DNA from: Thermoplasmatales archaeon ex4484_6 | GTDB lineage: Archaea; Thermoplasmatota; Penumbrarchaeia; Penumbrarchaeales; Penumbrarchaeaceae | DNA: 7,738 nt | Assembly: GCA_002254385.1 (NCBI GenBank) | Contig: NJDO01000123.1 | Location: forward strand, 1-7,738 | Direction of reading: 5' to 3' | Shown: in pieces, positions 5,820 through 7,738 of the stretch | Layout of the letters: each line of letters opens with the position of its first letter | Numbering within the stretch: position 1 is the first letter of the stretch | The notes under the pieces: model-generated | What the model was told of the DNA's origin: nothing | Seen by the model: only the letters and a program-made list of their open reading frames with translations | The model's database searches: none | Made by a program: the position numbers and the translations under genes

Positions 5820-7738
5820 CTACAGCCTCTTCCTCATGGTCATGAAGAAGGTGGAGATCAGGGCAAGAAGGGCTGCGAAGACAGCCACCCCGCCGATCAT
5901 CAATCCCGTACCGATCGGTGTCTTATTGTCTACTGTCGTATCCTTCTGTATCTGCACGGTGATCTCGAAGGGCTGTTCGGAAATCGTCCCGTCATTGTCC
6001 ATGACCCACAATTTTGCGGTGTAAAGACCGGTTCTCTCGTAAGTATGGGCTATGACCTTGGAAGGCATGTACCCGTCTATTCCCTGCGTGATGTCGGAAT
6101 GGGTCCCGTCACCGAAGTCCCAGTAGTATCCAATGACCTCTCCGTCCTCGTCATACGAGCCGTCACCGGAGAGCATCACCGGCTGGTCGCTCATGCTGTA
6201 CGAGAGCTGATCCTCCTTGGATAGAGCCAGCGGAGCTCTGTTGATCACCGTGATGGTGTATGATTCCGTCCAGTTGAGGCCCTTGCTGTCGGACATGGTG
6301 ATGTTGACAACGTAGACCCCGTCGTCCTCGTAGGTATGGTCGAGCTTTGCCTGCTTGGATATGGTCCCGTCCCCAAGGTTCCACGTCAGGCCGTAGAGAT
6401 CATCCAGCGGGCTCGTCTCCAGCTTGTCGTCAAGGTATGCATCGCCGTCGGGATCGTAGGACTGGGAGGCGTCGAAGGTCATTTTCACGTTGGTATAGAC
6501 CTCCCTGTTGTCGATGTTGATCCATGACTCGGAGGTTATCTCAACAACCCCCACCGGCCCAAGGTTTGCCGGTACTATCTTCACCTTGAGGGTGTCCGAA
6601 TCGGTGTATTCGCCATCGGATACCGTCAGCATGACGGTGAACGTTCCCGCCTTGCTGTATACATGCTCGACATTCCTTCCCATGACCTCCTTCGAACCGT
6701 CTCCGAAGTCCCAGGTATACATGAGGTTGTCCGTATATTCCGAGTCCCTCTTGTTGTCGTAGTTGGGGTCATCGTTCGGATCGTAGGACCCCGCGCCGTT
6801 GAATGACACGGGCATGCCGACCTCTATCTCCTCACCCGGCGCCGGCTGATTCGGACCTGCCTCGGCCGTTGGAGGTAGATTTATGTAGACCATGAATGGG
6901 GGATCGGATTCAATGGTGGACCGGCCGTCCCAGACCTTGAGAGTGACTGGCCAGAACTTTTTCCCGGTCTTCACCGCTCCCCTGTCCCGCCATTTATGCT
7001 CGGACTGCGGATTGGAGGAGAAACCCTCGGTCCTTTCGCCGTCGCCCCAGTCCCACTGGTATTTCAGTTCCACATCGGGAACACCGTCACCGTCCTCGTC
7101 GAACCCGGGCATTCCCGCATAATGATCGTCCACATCCGGAATGCCGGTCACCAGTATATCCGGATCGTAGGAGAATGACCCGTTGAAGTAGACGACCCTG
7201 TTCTTCGAGGAGTTGATCATGTTCATGAAGTAATTGTCCATCGCCTTGTTGTGGCTGGCCCTTATCACGGGGACCGGGTCTGAATTGTCCACCACGTGGA
7301 CAGTTATGGTCCGGTTCCCGGAAAGCGTGTTTATCTCACCTATCTCGCCATCGTAAACTGTGAGTGTTATGTTCCAGTCACCTATCTCGTCCTCGGAGAA
7401 TGTGTAATCCAGGATATTGGTGCTCTCCCTGTGATAATACACTCCCCACGGGCCGTACATATCCCAGTAGAAGAATAGTTCCGAGTTGGGATCGGGATCG
7501 AAGGCGTATCCATTGAACAGGACCTGCTGTTCCGGAAGGACCCATGCCTCGAAGAGATCCGCATATTCCTTCGGTAACTGGGGAGTAACGGTAAGAGAGA
7601 CCTGGGGAGCATGCTGGGACTTGTACGCAAGCATCTGTATGGTGTGCGTCCCCTGGTTCTTGTCCCTGTCCACCACGGTTAGGGTGATATTGAGTATGAG
7701 ATACTGTTTGCTCGCGGGAAGCTCCGTCCCCATGGAAG
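5820..7738 (-). CDS. Multi-PKD-domain surface protein with C-terminal membrane anchor, partial (N-terminus outside window)
   Basis: At least 637 residues of an extracellular beta-sandwich protein are visible. The frame stays open to base 7738, and the first 40 residues look like the tail of another repeat, so the ATG at 7733 is probably internal. PKD or PKD-like units follow (numbers from that ATG): about 41-152 (degenerate, YWDMYGPWG in place of WDFGDG), 153-288 (WDWGDG), 289-393 (WDFGDG), 394-503 (WNLGDG) and 504-596 (WDFGDG). Most start with an SYDPD-type turn and end in a TVxLTVxDG strand. Unit 2 carries a large insert with DEDGDGVPD near 211, which resembles a calcium-binding loop. Residues about 605-632 form one transmembrane helix, followed by the basic end RKRL, so the bulk should lie outside the cell. 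Several N-x-T/S sequons could be glycosylated. Likely a cell-envelope or adhesion protein; no enzymatic domain is seen. Confidence 0.88.
   Translation of the reverse strand, partial: SMGTELPASKQYLILNITLTVVDRDKNQGTHTIQMLAYKSQHAPQVSLTVTPQLPKEYADLFEAWVLPEQQVLFNGYAFDPDPNSELFFYWDMYGPWGVYYHRESTNILDYTFSEDEIGDWNITLTVYDGEIGEINTLSGNRTITVHVVDNSDPVPVIRASHNKAMDNYFMNMINSSKNRVVYFNGSFSYDPDILVTGIPDVDDHYAGMPGFDEDGDGVPDVELKYQWDWGDGERTEGFSSNPQSEHKWRDRGAVKTGKKFWPVTLKVWDGRSTIESDPPFMVYINLPPTAEAGPNQPAPGEEIEVGMPVSFNGAGSYDPNDDPNYDNKRDSEYTDNLMYTWDFGDGSKEVMGRNVEHVYSKAGTFTVMLTVSDGEYTDSDTLKVKIVPANLGPVGVVEITSESWINIDNREVYTNVKMTFDASQSYDPDGDAYLDDKLETSPLDDLYGLTWNLGDGTISKQAKLDHTYEDDGVYVVNITMSDSKGLNWTESYTITVINRAPLALSKEDQLSYSMSDQPVMLSGDGSYDEDGEVIGYYWDFGDGTHSDITQGIDGYMPSKVIAHTYERTGLYTAKLWVMDNDGTISEQPFEITVQIQKDTTVDNKTPIGTGLMIGGVAVFAALLALISTFFMTMRKRL

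Noticed and set aside
6130..7170. Recurring GGATCGTAGGA-like words, considered as a DNA repeat
   Set aside because: They encode the SYDPD turn found in each PKD unit, so the similarity comes from the protein repeat.
1..7738. CRISPR array, tRNA or rRNA genes, insertion sequence, or a defence or toxin-antitoxin cassette
   Set aside because: No spaced direct repeats, cloverleaf-like segments, transposase motifs, terminal inverted repeats or small paired genes were seen; nearly all bases are taken up by the genes listed.

Overview
This window looks archaeal, most likely a euryarchaeal or Thermoplasmatota-type genome of moderate GC. The reasons are an adjacent pyrB-pyrI pair (aspartate carbamoyltransferase with a separate zinc regulatory chain), arginine codons dominated by AGG/AGA with frequent ATA isoleucine, GTG starts, ribosome binding sites of the GGTGA/GGAGG type, TATA-like boxes instead of bacterial -35/-10 promoters, a C-terminally anchored multi-PKD surface protein, and a CheF-like protein (a family known from archaea). 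The assignment is inference: there is no rRNA or other marker gene here.

Layout from left to right. (1) 1-563, minus: the N-terminal two thirds of a TauE/SafE-family membrane transporter, cut by the window edge. (2) 564-702: divergent intergenic region with an inverted repeat and a palindrome just before the next ribosome binding site. (3) 703-2281, plus: a soluble sensorless histidine kinase overlapping a CheF-like PH/winged-helix protein. (4) 2276-3638, minus: a stand-alone E2-type acyltransferase-like protein whose stop overlaps the start of an RsuA/RluB-type pseudouridine synthase. That synthase gene is broken by an internal deletion and frame change. (5) 3639-3789: divergent promoter region. 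(6) 3790-5171, plus: pyrB and pyrI, overlapping. (7) 5164-7738, minus: a multi-PKD membrane-anchored surface protein (5' end outside the window) followed 35 bases later by pyrrolidone-carboxylate peptidase.

The gene arrangement is very compact. Four same-strand pairs are tightly linked (kinase/CheF-like, E2-like/pseudouridine synthase, pyrB/pyrI, PKD/pcp), and both convergent junctions overlap at their stop codons by 6 and 8 bases. pyrB and pyrI together encode the first committed step of de novo pyrimidine synthesis and its nucleotide-responsive regulation. The kinase and CheF-like protein look like a two-gene signalling unit without a receiver domain in view.

I see no mobile element, CRISPR array, RNA gene or defence cassette. 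The points most worth a second look are the disrupted pseudouridine synthase, the E2-like protein with Glu at the usual catalytic His, and the kinase/CheF-like pair.
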